Shown here: positions 5,881-12,297 of the stretch, piece after piece | How the letters are laid out: each line of letters opens with the position of its first letter | How positions within the stretch are numbered: position 1 is the first letter of the stretch | Assembly (NCBI GenBank): GCA_964538565.1 | Contig: CAZIGW010000215.1 | Span: 1 to 12,297, forward strand | From: CAYVBN01 sp964538565 | GTDB taxonomy: Bacteria > Pseudomonadota > Alphaproteobacteria > Rhizobiales > Xanthobacteraceae | Direction of reading: 5' to 3' | DNA: 12,297 nucleotides | Position numbers and translations under genes: made by a program | Notes under the pieces: generated by a model | The model's database searches: none | The model's input: only the letters and a program-made list of their open reading frames with translations | What the model was told of the DNA's origin: nothing

Positions 5881-7124
5881 GGCTTGACCCATCGCCATTG
5901 CGTCACCGGCAAGGCCGGGCGCCAGCCGGTCTTGCTGCCGAGCGCTTCGGCGCGTGCGAGCGCGATGCGGATGACGTCGCCGCCCAGCGTGCAGTAGCGG
6001 CGGAGGAGTTCGGCTTCCGTCTCGAGCGTCACCGCGTTGACGACGAGCCGTCCTCCGGCGCGCAGCCCGGCGATCGCGGCATCCAGCACGCCGTCACGGT
6101 CGGCGCCGCCGCCGATGAAGATCGCGTCCGCCGGCGCCAGGCCTGCAAGCGCGACCGGCGCTTCGCCCTCGATCACCTGCAGCGCGGGCACGCCGAAGGC
6201 AGCGGCATTGCGCCGGATGCGCGCGGCGCGCTCTGCCTGCGCTTCGATCGCCACAGCGCGCAAGGAGGGATCGGCGAGCATCCATTCGATCGCCACCGAT
6301 CCGGCGCCTGCGCCGATATCCCACAGCGTCTCGCCGTGCCGCGGCGACAGCGCCGCCAAGGTCACGGCGCGGATGTCGCGCTTGGTGATCTGGCCGTCAT
6401 GCTCGAACAGCGCATCGGGAAGGCCTGGCGCTCGGGCGATGATGCGCGCGTCCGGGGTGGCGACGACCTCGATGGCGACGATATTGAGATCGGCGACGTC
6501 GGCGAGGTCGAAGGCCGCCGCCGTCACGCTGCGCACGCGCTCGTCGCGGCCCCCGAGCGATTCGAGGACGGTCATGCGCGAGCGGCCGAAGCCGCTCCCA
6601 TCGAGCAGATGCGCGAGTGCCGCCGGCCCCGCCGCGTCGGAGGTGAGGACGAGGAGGCGGCGGCCCGGATGCAGTTGCGGGCGCACGAGATCGACGGCGC
6701 GACCGTGCGCCGACATAAGCGCCGTCTCCTGCAGCGCCCAGCCGAGCCGCGCTGCGGCCAGGCTGAAGGCGGAAGCCGTCGGCACTGCGATCATTTCCGT
6801 AGGCGCGATCCGGCGCGTGAGCACCGAGCCGACGCCGTAGTGGAACGGATCGCCGGTCGCGAGCACGCAGACGCAGCGCCCGCGTTGAGCCAGGACGTCC
6901 TCCACGGCACGCTCGAAGGGCGATGGCCACGGCCTGACCGCGCCACGGACGAGCGGCGCGGCGAGCGCGAGATGACGCTTGCCGCCGAAGACGATCTCGG
7001 CGTCGCCGATCAAGCCGCGCGCGACCGGGCTCAGGCCCTCGATGCCGTCGGCGCCGATGCCGACGATGGACAGCCAGCGCCGCGCCGGGGCAAGGTCTTG
7101 CCGTACCGGATCAACAGGCGACAT
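5877..7124 (-). CDS. cobL: Precorrin-6Y C5,15-methyltransferase (decarboxylating), CbiE-CbiT fusion
   Basis: Bifunctional enzyme that methylates C5 and C15 and decarboxylates the ring-C acetate, giving precorrin-8. The 415-residue protein has the usual two parts. The CbiE-like tetrapyrrole methylase (about 16-220) shows WLSIVGIGADGIEGLSP (17-33), FGGKRHL (46-52), LATGDPFHYGVGS (88-100) and VPTASAFSLAAARLGW (114-129). The CbiT-like Rossmann methyltransferase (about 245-400) shows ITKRDIRA (246-253), the SAM motif LWDIGAGAGSVAIEW (267-281) and IFIGGG (335-340). The ATG at 7124 has TGAGGA 8 bases upstream. In-frame codons downstream offer no ATG, GTG or TTG before the conserved WLSIVGIG, so the start cannot be later without losing the domain. 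Its ATG shares CATG with the ATG of divergent cobK. It heads the cobL-cobE-cobM run. Confidence 0.97.
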   Translation of the reverse strand: MSPVDPVRQDLAPARRWLSIVGIGADGIEGLSPVARGLIGDAEIVFGGKRHLALAAPLVRGAVRPWPSPFERAVEDVLAQRGRCVCVLATGDPFHYGVGSVLTRRIAPTEMIAVPTASAFSLAAARLGWALQETALMSAHGRAVDLVRPQLHPGRRLLVLTSDAAGPAALAHLLDGSGFGRSRMTVLESLGGRDERVRSVTAAAFDLADVADLNIVAIEVVATPDARIIARAPGLPDALFEHDGQITKRDIRAVTLAALSPRHGETLWDIGAGAGSVAIEWMLADPSLRAVAIEAQAERAARIRRNAAAFGVPALQVIEGEAPVALAGLAPADAIFIGGGADRDGVLDAAIAGLRAGGRLVVNAVTLETEAELLRRYCTLGGDVIRIALARAEALGSKTGWRPALPVTQWRWVKP

Positions 7125-7887
7125 GCGACGCATCCTCATTCTCGGCGGCACCCTGGAAGCGCGCCGGCTGGCGGAAAGGCTGGCGCCGCGGGGCGACCTT
7201 GCCGTCACCGTGTCGCTCGCCGGGCGCACCGCCGCACCGGTGCCGCAGCCCGTGCCGGTGCGTGTCGGCGGTTTCGGCGGCGCCGAAGGGCTCGCCCGCT
7301 ATCTGAGCGAGCATGCGATCGATGCGGTGATCGATGCGACGCATCCCTATTCCGTGCAGATGGCCGCCAATGCCGCGCGCGCCTGCGCGCTCGCCGGTAC
7401 CCCGATCCTCGCTCTGCGCCGTCCCCCCTGGGTCGCATGCGAAGGCGACCGCCTTGTCGAGGTGGCGAATGCGGCGGAAGCCGTGCGCGCGCTCGGCGCC
7501 GCGCCGCGACGGGTGCTGCTCGCGCTCGGCCGCAAGGAGATCGCGCCTTTCGCAGCGGCGCCGCAGCACTTCTATCTCGTGCGCAGCGTCGATCCGGTCG
7601 AGCCGCCGCTCGCGGTGCCCGAGGCCGTCTATGTCACGGCGCGCGGCCCGTTCGACAAGGCGGAGGAAGCGGAGCTGTTGCGCTCGCACCGCATCGACCG
7701 CGTCGTGTGCAAGAACAGCGGCGGCAGCGCGAGCTACGGCAAGATCGCCGCCGCCCGCGCGCTCGGCGTGCCGGTGATCATGCTGGAACGGCCGCAGCGT
7801 CCCGACGTCGAAGCCGTCGATACCGTCGAGGCGGTCCTGGCGTGGCTCGATCACGGGCCGGTCTCCACGGCAACGCGCGGCGTGTAG
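7123..7887 (+). CDS. cobK: Precorrin-6A reductase
   Basis: NADPH-dependent reduction of precorrin-6A to precorrin-6B, between C1 methylation and CobL. The 254-residue protein shows ILILGGTLEAR (4-14), SLAGR (31-35), GGFGGAEGL (49-57), the hallmark DATHPY (71-76), ARGPFD (173-178) and CKNSGGSASYGKI (196-208), and ends near AVLAWLDHG. Length and start match the family, which typically begins M-R-x-I-L-I-L-G-G-T, so the ATG at 7123 is firm. Only a weak AGG-type ribosome site precedes it. It is a lone plus-strand gene within a minus-strand series. Its start codon overlaps that of cobL, and its last 37 bases are antisense to the end of cobJ. The last ten or so residues look like an unconserved tail. 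Confidence 0.96.
   Translation: MRRILILGGTLEARRLAERLAPRGDLAVTVSLAGRTAAPVPQPVPVRVGGFGGAEGLARYLSEHAIDAVIDATHPYSVQMAANAARACALAGTPILALRRPPWVACEGDRLVEVANAAEAVRALGAAPRRVLLALGRKEIAPFAAAPQHFYLVRSVDPVEPPLAVPEAVYVTARGPFDKAEEAELLRSHRIDRVVCKNSGGSASYGKIAAARALGVPVIMLERPQRPDVEAVDTVEAVLAWLDHGPVSTATRGV
7133..7138 (-). promoter_or_regulatory. Ribosome binding site of cobL inside cobK
   Basis: The minus strand reads TGAGGA here, 8 bases before the cobL ATG at 7124. The site lies within codons 4 to 6 of cobK on the opposite strand, so these bases serve both genes. It supports the 7124 start over the upstream in-frame ATG at 7133. Confidence 0.45.
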
Positions 7888-8615
7888 ACGAGCGGCGTGC
7901 GGCCCTCGCGGGCGATCACGCGCGTTGCTTGCGAGCCGACAATGACGAGTGTTGCCATGTCGGCGGCAACGGCGCCGGCCTCGCCGAGCGAGGTCACGGT
8001 CACGTGTTCTCCGGCGCGGCCGACCGCGCGGCCGAACACCACCGGCGTCGTCGGCGGCAGATGGCGGCCGAGACGCGCAAAGGTCGCGGCCAGCTGGCGT
8101 GGCCGCGCGCGCGAGGTGGGATTGTAGAGCGCGATCACGAAACCGGCAGACGCCGCCGCGTCGAGCCGCCGCTCGATCAGCGACCAGGGCTTGAGGTTGT
8201 CGGAGAGCGACAGCGCGCAGAAGTCGTGACCGAGCGGAGCGCCGACGCGCGCCGCGACCGCGAGCATCGCAGTGACGCCCGGCACCACGACGACCTCGAG
8301 TGCGCGCCATTCCGGCGGCCCGGTCTCGATCTCGGCGCAGACTGCGGCCGCCATCGCGAACACGCCGGGGTCGCCGCCGGACACGATCGCGACGCGGGCG
8401 CCGCGCGCTGCGTGCGCAAGCGCCGCCTTGGCGCGCGTGGCCTCTTGGCGGTTGTCGCTCGCATGACGCGTCTGGCCGGCTCGCAGCGGTACGCGATCGA
8501 GATAGGAAACGTAGCCGTAGAGCGCGTCCGCGCTGTCGAGCGCGTCTTGCGCTTCCGGCGTCAGGAGTTTCGGATCGCCGGGACCGAGTCCGATGACGGC
8601 AAGACGACCGTTCAT
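7851..8615 (-). CDS. cobJ: Precorrin-3B C17-methyltransferase (ring contraction)
   Basis: Methylates precorrin-3B at C17 and drives contraction of the macrocycle to precorrin-4. The 254-residue tetrapyrrole methylase has VIGLGPGDPKLLTPEA (7-22), YGYVSYLDR (33-41), SDNRQE (53-58), SGGDPGVFAMA (79-89), VPGVTA (111-116), GHDFCALSLSDNLKPW (129-144) and YNPTSRAR (164-171). The YxxYLDR, GHDFCxISLSD and YNPxS patterns are specific to CobJ/CbiH. The ATG at 8615 overlaps the cobI stop in ATGA. The 3' end overlaps cobK on the other strand by 37 bases, beyond the conserved YTPR, so only a short tail is affected. It is the last gene of the cobN-cobG-cobH-cobI-cobJ run. Confidence 0.96.
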   Translation of the reverse strand: MNGRLAVIGLGPGDPKLLTPEAQDALDSADALYGYVSYLDRVPLRAGQTRHASDNRQEATRAKAALAHAARGARVAIVSGGDPGVFAMAAAVCAEIETGPPEWRALEVVVVPGVTAMLAVAARVGAPLGHDFCALSLSDNLKPWSLIERRLDAAASAGFVIALYNPTSRARPRQLAATFARLGRHLPPTTPVVFGRAVGRAGEHVTVTSLGEAGAVAADMATLVIVGSQATRVIAREGRTPLVYTPRVAVETGP

Positions 8616-9343
8616 GGCTGCGTCTGCCATCCCGGCACGAGCACGACCGAGAAATAGGGGACCGCATCGTCGCTCCTGGCAGCGAGCGGCATCGACAGCG
8701 AGCGGCTCGTGGTGGCGCGCTCGACATAGATCGCGCGATCGAGGCGGCCGATGCGCGTGAGCACGGCGCGCACCTTGGGCAGGTTGCGGCCGAGCTTCAT
8801 CACCACGGCGGCGTCGGCGTCGGACAGACGCCGTTCGAGGTCGGCTTCGGCGAGGGTCGCGGGCACGATCATCATGACGTCATCGCCCTGCGCCATCGCC
8901 GCGCCGACCGACGACCACGAACCCGCCATGCCGCTCACCCCGGCGATCACTTCGGTCGGATAGCGGGAGGAAAGTCTTGCGTGCAGATGCATGTAGGAGC
9001 CGTAGAACAAGGGATCGCCTTCGCACAGCACGGCGACGCGGCGTCCGGCGTCGAGATGTGCGGCGAGCGTTCTTGCCGCCGCATCGTAGAAACCGCGCAG
9101 GAGTTCGACATAGCGCGCGCAGTTCTTCGGAAGTTCGGTCGTCACCGGATAGGCGAGCGGCACGTCGAGCACGCCTGCCTTGAGTGCGCCCGCGGCGGTG
9201 GTGCGCGCGACGCCGGCGCCGCCTGCCCTGGCGAAATAGGCAACCACGTCCGCCTCCTGTAGCGCGCGCACCGCCTTCAGCGTCATCAGTTCGGGATCGC
9301 CCGGACCGACGCCGACGCCGATGAGTTTGCCGCTCGCGCTCAT
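8612..9343 (-). CDS. cobI: Precorrin-2 C20-methyltransferase
   Basis: Methylates precorrin-2 at C20, giving precorrin-3A and committing the tetrapyrrole to corrins. The 243-residue tetrapyrrole methylase has GVGPGDPELMTLKA (11-24), the CobI-type FARAGGAGVARTTA (37-50), YPVT (65-68), LCEGDPLFYGSYMH (106-119), GVSGMAGSWSSVG (135-147), MKLGRN (182-187), ERAT (208-211) and YFSVVLV (230-236). The EGDPLFYGSYMH and MKxGRN patterns identify the C20 enzyme among the five methylases here. The ATG at 9343 overlaps the cobH stop in ATGA and has GAGG 8 bases upstream. Its stop overlaps the cobJ start in the same way. Confidence 0.96.
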   Translation of the reverse strand: MSASGKLIGVGVGPGDPELMTLKAVRALQEADVVAYFARAGGAGVARTTAAGALKAGVLDVPLAYPVTTELPKNCARYVELLRGFYDAAARTLAAHLDAGRRVAVLCEGDPLFYGSYMHLHARLSSRYPTEVIAGVSGMAGSWSSVGAAMAQGDDVMMIVPATLAEADLERRLSDADAAVVMKLGRNLPKVRAVLTRIGRLDRAIYVERATTSRSLSMPLAARSDDAVPYFSVVLVPGWQTQP

Positions 9344-9975
9344 ATGCCGGGCCTCGCGAGCGCGTTGACCGCGGCGGCGGCAATGGCGCTGCCACCCATG
9401 CGGCCGCGCACGGTGACGAAGGGAACGCCACGCGGATCGGCGGCAAGCGCGTCCTTCGATTCGGCTGCGCCGACGAAGCCGACCGGAACGCCGATCACGG
9501 CCGCCGGCCGCGACGCCCCGCCGTCGAGCAGTTCCAGGAGACGGAATAGCGCCGTCGGCGCGTTGCCGACGGCAACGACGGCGCCAGCGAGCCGCTCGCC
9601 CCAGAAATCGAGCGCCGCCGCTGAGCGGGTGCGGCCGGTGGCGCAGGCAAGCGCCGGTACCCGCGCATCGTTGAGCGTGCAGATTACCTCGTTGCCCGCA
9701 GGCAGCCGCGTGCGCGTCACGCCACGGGCCACCATCTCGGAGTCGCACAGGACCGGCGCGCCGCGCGCGAGCGCCGCGCGCCCCGCAGCGACGAATCCGG
9801 CGCCGAAGACGATGGAGCGAGCGAGATCAACACAGCCGCAGGCATGAATCATGCGCACGGCGATTTCGGCTTCCTCGTCGGAGAATCGCGTGAGATCGGC
9901 CTCGGCTCGGATGACGGCGAAGGAGCGCGCATAGATCGCCGTACCATCGCTCAGATAGGAGAACCGCTCAGCCAT
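9340..9975 (-). CDS. cobH: Precorrin-8X methylmutase
   Basis: Moves the methyl group from C11 to C12, converting precorrin-8X to hydrogenobyrinate, the first stable corrin of the aerobic route. The 211-residue protein has the expected family length. It carries SFAVIRAEADL (18-28), RMIHACG (41-47) with His44 in the position of the catalytic histidine of P. denitrificans CobH, CDSEMVARGVTRTRLP (77-92), the strongly conserved IGVPVGFVGAAESK (161-174) and GRMGGSAIAAAAVNAL (191-206). The ATG at 9975 lies after a strong GGAGG with 5 bases between. It overlaps the end of cobG by 8 bases rather than the usual 4, so it may be translated both independently and by coupling. Confidence 0.97.
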   Translation of the reverse strand: MAERFSYLSDGTAIYARSFAVIRAEADLTRFSDEEAEIAVRMIHACGCVDLARSIVFGAGFVAAGRAALARGAPVLCDSEMVARGVTRTRLPAGNEVICTLNDARVPALACATGRTRSAAALDFWGERLAGAVVAVGNAPTALFRLLELLDGGASRPAAVIGVPVGFVGAAESKDALAADPRGVPFVTVRGRMGGSAIAAAAVNALARPGI

Positions 9976-11218
9976 GGCGACCTCCGTCGCGCGCGGCGAC
10001 GAGCTCCACGATTTTCGCCGCGAGATCGGCGCGTTCGATCGTGGCGTTGGCGGGCGAGCGCGCGGTGCCATCGTAGATCACGTCGCAGCCCCTTTCAGTG
10101 CCGACGATCGTCAGCGCCGCAGCTTTCGCATGCGCGCAACCTTTGGCGCAGCCGGAAATATGAATCTCGGGAAGGTCATGGTGCGGTGCGCGCGCGGCGA
10201 TCTCGCACGCGAGCGCGCGGGCGGCGATGTGCGCGGAGGCGCAGGCCGGCGTGCCCGGGCAGGCGACGAGCTTGCGGCGCGTATCGTCTGCCGCAACGAC
10301 GAAGCCGAGCCGTCCGGCTTCCGCTGCAGCAGCATCGAGCCGTTCGCGCGCGAGGGTGCCGAGCAGCAACGCCCGCTCCGGTGCGGGGCGGATCCACTGT
10401 GCGCCGAGCGCCGCGGCGCGCCGCGCAAGTTCAATGAGGGTCGCTGCCTCGGCGTGCCCGAAGGCAAGACCGATACCCAGAGCGAACTGGTTCGACCGCA
10501 ACGCGTGCCGGCCGATCGGCTCGGCCTTTGCCCGGGACGGCGGCAGTGGCGCATCCTCGAGCTTGTCTGCGACCACCGCGCGGAAAGCGGCGATTCCCTC
10601 GCGCCGGATCACGTCGGCCGCGCGCAGCGCGTTGCGCGAAGAGATCGCTCGCAGCAAGGCCACCACGAGCGCAGGCGCGTGGTCAGACGCGACCAGCCCC
10701 AGAGCCGTCGCGGTTTCCGCATCGCCGGCGATCGCGAGATGAAGACGCGGCTCATCCGCCCTGGCGATCGCGCGCAGCCGAATGTCGGCGGCAAGCGCAT
10801 CGAGATGGAGCGTGCCGCCGCCGTCGATCAGGACGCACACTTTGGGCGCAAGCACGAGGTCCGCTTGCGCGATCGCCTGCCGGACCTGGGCGGCGAGCGC
10901 ATCGGCATCGACGGGCGCCGCGGGATCGCCGGCGAGCGGACCGGCGATCACGGGGAGGCCATCCGCAGCCAGATCGAGTTCGCCGGCATCGGCCGCGAAA
11001 GCCGGCGCGGATCGCGGCGTGAGGCCGCGAACCTGGACGCTGCCGCGCGTGCTCACCTCGATCGTGCCGTTGCCGTGGCGCTGTGCCGCCGCGCAGAAGG
11101 CGACGAATTTTTCGAGCGCAATGGGACCTGCCGGGATGAGCCGCGCGAGCAGGCCGTCGCCGGTCGGCATCGGTGCCGACAGGCTGGGGCAGGCGCCGCG
11201 TCGCAAAGAGGCGTTCAT
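9968..11218 (-). CDS. cobG: Precorrin-3B synthase, iron-sulfur monooxygenase
   Basis: Oxygen-dependent hydroxylation of precorrin-3A at C20 with lactone formation, which prepares ring contraction. It marks the aerobic pathway. The 416-residue protein resembles nitrite/sulfite reductases: RRGACPSLSAPMPTGDGLL (6-24), GNGTIEVSTRGSVQVRGL (49-66), a second reductase-like half after about residue 225, and the [4Fe-4S] ligands in CPGTPAC (Cys320, Cys326) and GCAKGC (Cys357, Cys361). All four cysteines are present, so it should be active. The ATG at 11218 has GGAGG 6 bases upstream and overlaps the cobN stop in ATGA. The open frame runs much further upstream inside cobN, but that part has no family similarity. 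It is somewhat shorter than the P. denitrificans protein as I recall it. Confidence 0.95.
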   Translation of the reverse strand: MNASLRRGACPSLSAPMPTGDGLLARLIPAGPIALEKFVAFCAAAQRHGNGTIEVSTRGSVQVRGLTPRSAPAFAADAGELDLAADGLPVIAGPLAGDPAAPVDADALAAQVRQAIAQADLVLAPKVCVLIDGGGTLHLDALAADIRLRAIARADEPRLHLAIAGDAETATALGLVASDHAPALVVALLRAISSRNALRAADVIRREGIAAFRAVVADKLEDAPLPPSRAKAEPIGRHALRSNQFALGIGLAFGHAEAATLIELARRAAALGAQWIRPAPERALLLGTLARERLDAAAAEAGRLGFVVAADDTRRKLVACPGTPACASAHIAARALACEIAARAPHHDLPEIHISGCAKGCAHAKAAALTIVGTERGCDVIYDGTARSPANATIERADLAAKIVELVAARDGGRHG

Positions 11219-12297
11219 GCGACGCCTCCGCTCGGCGGATCGAGCAAATCCGCACCGATGTCGTTGCGCCGCGGATGCCAGAGGCCGCGTCGCCGCGCCG
11301 CATCGAGTCGGGCGGCAATGGTGCGGGCCGCATCCCTGTTCTCGCGCAGCAGGAAGGCCCGCACCGTTTCGTCGGCGAGATAGGCGTCGTAGACGAGATC
11401 GAACAGCGCGCTCGACACCTGCCCGGTGGTTTCGGCGAATGCGGTGAGTCGATCGACGGTTTCGGCAAGTTCGGCCGCGCCGCGCGGACCGTGCCGCATC
11501 TGCCCTGCAATGAAGCGTGGATTGATGGTGCGTGCGCGGACGATCCGCGCAAGTGCCGCATCGAGGGGACGTGCGCGCGGTCGCTGCGGGTCGGTGGCGT
11601 CGAGGACGATCAGATCGGGCGCGCGGCCGAGGTGCGCGGCCGCGGCGGCGAAGCCGCCGACGAAGGCCGCGTCCTCGGCGCCTTCGAGAAGATCGCGGCT
11701 TGGGTCGTCGCCCGGATGCACGAAGAGATCGGCCGCGCCGACGCGGTCGGCAAAGCCGCCGGGATGAGCGGTCGCGTCGCCATGAACGCCGCCATAGGCG
11801 TGCGACGTCGCGTCGAGGTAGGCGCGGCCGATATCGGCGCGCTCGCCGCCGCTGCCGATGAGATGCTCGGTGCCGGCCCCGTATCGCCCGGGCGCATTGC
11901 CGAAGACACGCGCGAGCGTCGCCGGATCGCCGTTCGCGCGTCGCGCCGCGGCGAGCGGATTGTCGGCGTCGTCTTCCTCGCGCGCGGCAACCGCGCGCAC
12001 CGCGGCGTCGATGAGCGCGATCTGCGCCGGGAACAGATCGCGGAACAGTCCGGAAATGCGGAAGGTGACGTCCACGCGGGCGCGGCCGATCGCGGCGAGG
12101 GGAAGGACCTCGATGCCGGTCACACGGCCCGTCGTGTGATCCCAGGTCGGGCGGCAGCCGAGCAAGGCGAGGCCCTGCGCGATCTCTTCGCCGCCGGTGC
12201 GCAGGCTCGCGCTGCCCCACAGATCGATGACGAGGGCGCGCGGCATCTCGCCGTGCGTTTGTAGATGATGGCGGATCACCTCGTCGGCGGCGAGGCG
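11215..12297 (-). CDS. cobN: Aerobic cobaltochelatase large subunit, C-terminal 360 residues, cut by the window edge
   Basis: Large subunit of the ATP-dependent CobNST complex, which inserts cobalt into hydrogenobyrinate a,c-diamide. It is homologous to the Mg-chelatase H subunit. The reading frame is open to the right edge, and the visible part is the C-terminal quarter to third of a protein usually near 1,250 residues. Visible blocks, numbered from the edge: VIDLWGSASLRTGGEEIAQG (23-42), RVDVTFRISGLFRDLFP (74-90), FGNAPGRYGAG (132-142), TSHAYGGVHGDATA (164-177), GAEDAAFVGG (206-215), RTINPRFIAGQMRHGPRGAA (256-275) and ETVDRLTAFAETTG (279-292). All are typical of CobN rather than BchH. Its stop overlaps the cobG start. 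The two AAA-type partner subunits are not in the window. Confidence 0.96.
   Translation of the reverse strand, partial: RLAADEVIRHHLQTHGEMPRALVIDLWGSASLRTGGEEIAQGLALLGCRPTWDHTTGRVTGIEVLPLAAIGRARVDVTFRISGLFRDLFPAQIALIDAAVRAVAAREEDDADNPLAAARRANGDPATLARVFGNAPGRYGAGTEHLIGSGGERADIGRAYLDATSHAYGGVHGDATAHPGGFADRVGAADLFVHPGDDPSRDLLEGAEDAAFVGGFAAAAAHLGRAPDLIVLDATDPQRPRARPLDAALARIVRARTINPRFIAGQMRHGPRGAAELAETVDRLTAFAETTGQVSSALFDLVYDAYLADETVRAFLLRENRDAARTIAARLDAARRRGLWHPRRNDIGADLLDPPSGGVA

Noticed and set aside
5718..8657. A 979-codon open frame on the plus strand crossing cobE, cobL, cobK and cobJ
   Set aside because: It is very rich in Arg, Ala and Gly, shows no domain pattern, and lies over four genes with clear family motifs. 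Long open antisense frames are expected at this GC content.
2803..9343. Five related tetrapyrrole methylase genes (cobA, cobM, cobL N-terminal part, cobJ, cobI), considered as a recent tandem duplication
   Set aside because: They are ancient, strongly diverged paralogues, each with its own diagnostic motifs. They occur together in most B12 clusters.
9968..12220. A 750-codon minus-strand frame suggesting a long CobG with an N-terminal extension
   Set aside because: The extra part is the out-of-frame shadow of cobN. The conserved CobG start follows the ATG at 11218, which has a strong ribosome site.
1..12297. Search by eye for mobile elements, CRISPR repeats, tRNA genes and an undescribed defence or other system
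   Set aside because: Every stretch of more than 150 bases is occupied by a recognisable cobalamin gene. No repeats, transposase, integrase or foreign-looking composition was seen.

Overview
The window is a dense block of cobalamin (vitamin B12) biosynthesis genes from a high-GC bacterium (roughly 70% G+C by eye). The gene set is cobN, cobG, cobH, cobI, cobJ, cobK, cobL, cobE, cobM, cbiD, cobA, cobB, cobT (NaMN:DMB phosphoribosyltransferase) and cobS. CobG, the fused CobL and the aerobic cobaltochelatase CobN point to the oxygen-dependent, late-cobalt-insertion pathway known from alphaproteobacteria and pseudomonads. Protein style and gene content suggest an alphaproteobacterium, possibly of the Rhizobiales, but nothing here fixes a genus. 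Both ends cut through a gene: cobS at the left and cobN at the right.

Layout, in the direction of the minus strand (right to left): cobN'-cobG-cobH-cobI-cobJ, then cobK on the plus strand, then cobL-cobE-cobM (minus), cbiD (plus), cobA-cobB (minus), cobT (plus), and 'cobS (minus). So a minus-strand series is interrupted three times by a single plus-strand gene. Each plus-strand gene meets its right-hand neighbour tail to tail: overlaps of 37 and 4 bases, or a 2-base gap. It diverges from its left-hand neighbour. Within each minus-strand run the genes overlap, usually by 4 bases (ATGA or GTGA), which suggests translational coupling. Only two spaces could hold conventional divergent promoters: 280-422 (cobS/cobT) and 3598-3650 (cobA/cbiD). 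At cobL/cobK the two divergent start codons share one CATG.

Pathway: CobA makes precorrin-2 from uroporphyrinogen III. CobI methylates C20, CobG oxidises, CobJ contracts the ring and methylates C17, and CobM methylates C11. The C1 step, done by CobF in the classical aerobic pathway, is represented here only by CbiD. CobK reduces, CobL methylates C5 and C15 and decarboxylates, and CobH moves a methyl group to give hydrogenobyrinate. CobB makes the a,c-diamide, and CobN is the large subunit of the chelatase that inserts cobalt. CobT and CobS act at the end, building and attaching the lower ligand. CobE is a small CbiG-C-terminus-like protein of less certain role.

I found no mobile element, CRISPR, tRNA, rRNA or recognisable cobalamin riboswitch. 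The points worth a second look are the cbiD-for-cobF gene content, the repeatedly interrupted operon with overlapping antisense ends, and the small cobA/cbiD control region.
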